From: Cryobacterium sp. PH31-AA6
GTDB taxonomy: Bacteria > Actinomycetota > Actinomycetes > Actinomycetales > Microbacteriaceae
Reading direction: 5' to 3'
Assembly (NCBI RefSeq): GCF_030063195.1
Contig: NZ_JASISS010000031.1
Span: forward strand, 1-33,112
Length of the DNA stretch: 33,112 nucleotides
In this document: in pieces, positions 32,451 through 33,112 of the stretch
Numbering within the stretch: the first letter of the stretch is position 1
Layout: each line of letters starts with the position of its first letter
The notes under the pieces: generated by a model
The model's input: the letters and a program-made list of their open reading frames with translations, nothing else
Database searches by the model: none
Told to the model about the DNA's origin: nothing
Program-made: the position numbers and the translations under genes

Positions 32451-33038
32451 CTACATGGTGTCGAGGATGGCCTGCATTTTCGCGATCTCCGCGGTCTGGT
32501 CAGCGATGATCTTCGTGGCGAGGTCTCGGGCATCCGGGTTCTCACCGGACTTCAACTCGACTGTGGCCATGTCGATGGCTCCCTGGTGGTGCTGGATCAT
32601 CTGCTGGAGAAAAAGCTTGTCCGCGGCAGGACCGGTTGCCGAGTCGAGCGCGGACATGTCTGCGTCGGACATTGAGCCTGTGCTCATGTCCATTCCCGGC
32701 ATGCTGTCATCGGTCGCACCCCAGGCCGTGACCCAGGAGTCCATCATGGTGATCTCGGGGCCCTGGGCGTCCTTGATCTGCTGGGCGAGGCTCGTGATGC
32801 GGGGATCGACCCCCGTCTTGGCGAGCATTGTTTCGGCCATGGTGATGGCCTGATTGTGGTGCTCGATCATGGGCATGGCAAAGGACACGTCGGCGTCATT
32901 GAAGCTGGCGCTCGACGCCGCCGGTGCGGATGCAGTGGGTGCGGTCGCGGAGTCGGTCGAGCCGGTCGAGCAGGCGGAGAGAACCAGGGCGGCGGCGAGG
33001 ACGCCTGCGGCGGCCAATGGGAAGCGGAGTGAAGTCAT
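32451..33038 (-). CDS. DUF305 lipoprotein (copper-associated)
   Basis: This 195-aa DUF305 protein has a lipoprotein signal peptide (MTSLRFPLAAAGVLAAALVLSAC, lipobox LSAC). A Ser/Thr/Ala-rich linker and two four-helix-type repeats follow, each with the metal-ligand motif MIEHHNQAI / MIQHHQGAI. A Met/Asp-rich loop (SMPGMDMSTGSMSDADMSAL) sits between them and suggests soft-metal binding. The family is often found in copper islands. It is anchored outside the membrane and probably buffers metal. A weak GGAT precedes the ATG. No palindrome of the BlaI type was seen in the 74 bp upstream that are visible. Confidence 0.9.
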   Translation of the reverse strand: MTSLRFPLAAAGVLAAALVLSACSTGSTDSATAPTASAPAASSASFNDADVSFAMPMIEHHNQAITMAETMLAKTGVDPRITSLAQQIKDAQGPEITMMDSWVTAWGATDDSMPGMDMSTGSMSDADMSALDSATGPAADKLFLQQMIQHHQGAIDMATVELKSGENPDARDLATKIIADQTAEIAKMQAILDTM

Positions 33039-33112
33039 GGCAGAAATCCATTCAGTTGAGGTAGTCAGGGGGATCGATCGGGCTCATCACCACGAAATCG
33101 ACGGCCCGGGGG

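Overview
The window is high-GC DNA with actinobacterial features: actinobacterial protein families, purine-rich Shine-Dalgarno sites before most starts, many GTG starts and 4-nt ATGA/GTGA overlaps. The gene set fits an aerobic soil, water or cold-environment actinobacterium, plausibly of the Microbacteriaceae. The placement is an inference, because no rRNA or tRNA gene is present. I saw no CRISPR array and no phage genes.

Layout. 1-2300 is a small insertion-sequence scar. It holds an IS21-like terminus with 22-23 bp tandem repeats, an orphan beta-rich gene, and a 5'-broken IS3-family transposase with its right inverted repeat. 2374-6923 holds a membrane-anchored FHA protein, a 3-hydroxyisobutyryl-CoA hydrolase and a polytopic membrane protein. 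7039-10636 is the most unusual pair: a small protein resembling 'effector-associated constant component 1' (EACC1), divergent from a 963-aa membrane protein whose alpha/beta-hydrolase residues lie at opposite ends of a multi-TM core. 10797-16710 holds a secreted trypsin-like protease, a phospholipase D-like protein, an aldo/keto reductase, an unknown acidic protein and two small cupins.

16866-20938 is a catabolic unit: SDR, acyl-CoA dehydrogenase and APH-fold kinase on the minus strand, divergent from a TetR regulator, with an 8+6+8 palindrome between them. The gene content matches the logic of levulinate (lva) and ACAD10/11 metabolism, in which a 4-hydroxyacyl-CoA is phosphorylated and then converted to an enoyl-CoA. 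21016-22093 is a secreted GH16 glucanase with two LacI-type operators and a strong terminator. 22120-24615 holds a PepSY-like gene remnant and an OmpR-type two-component system.

24631-33038 is a metal and thiol-redox island on the minus strand. It contains a CtpE-like P-type ATPase, a DUF4395 protein, a DUF3105 protein, a coupled run CcdA / redoxin / CxxC thioredoxin-fold protein / 56-aa membrane peptide, then an M56 peptidase with a BlaI/CopY repressor, and a DUF305 lipoprotein. Near-identical operators overlap the predicted ccdA and blaI promoters, so one repressor probably controls both. A perfect 17-bp inverted repeat with a 3-nt loop lies inside the CxxC protein gene and is not explained by ordinary coding.
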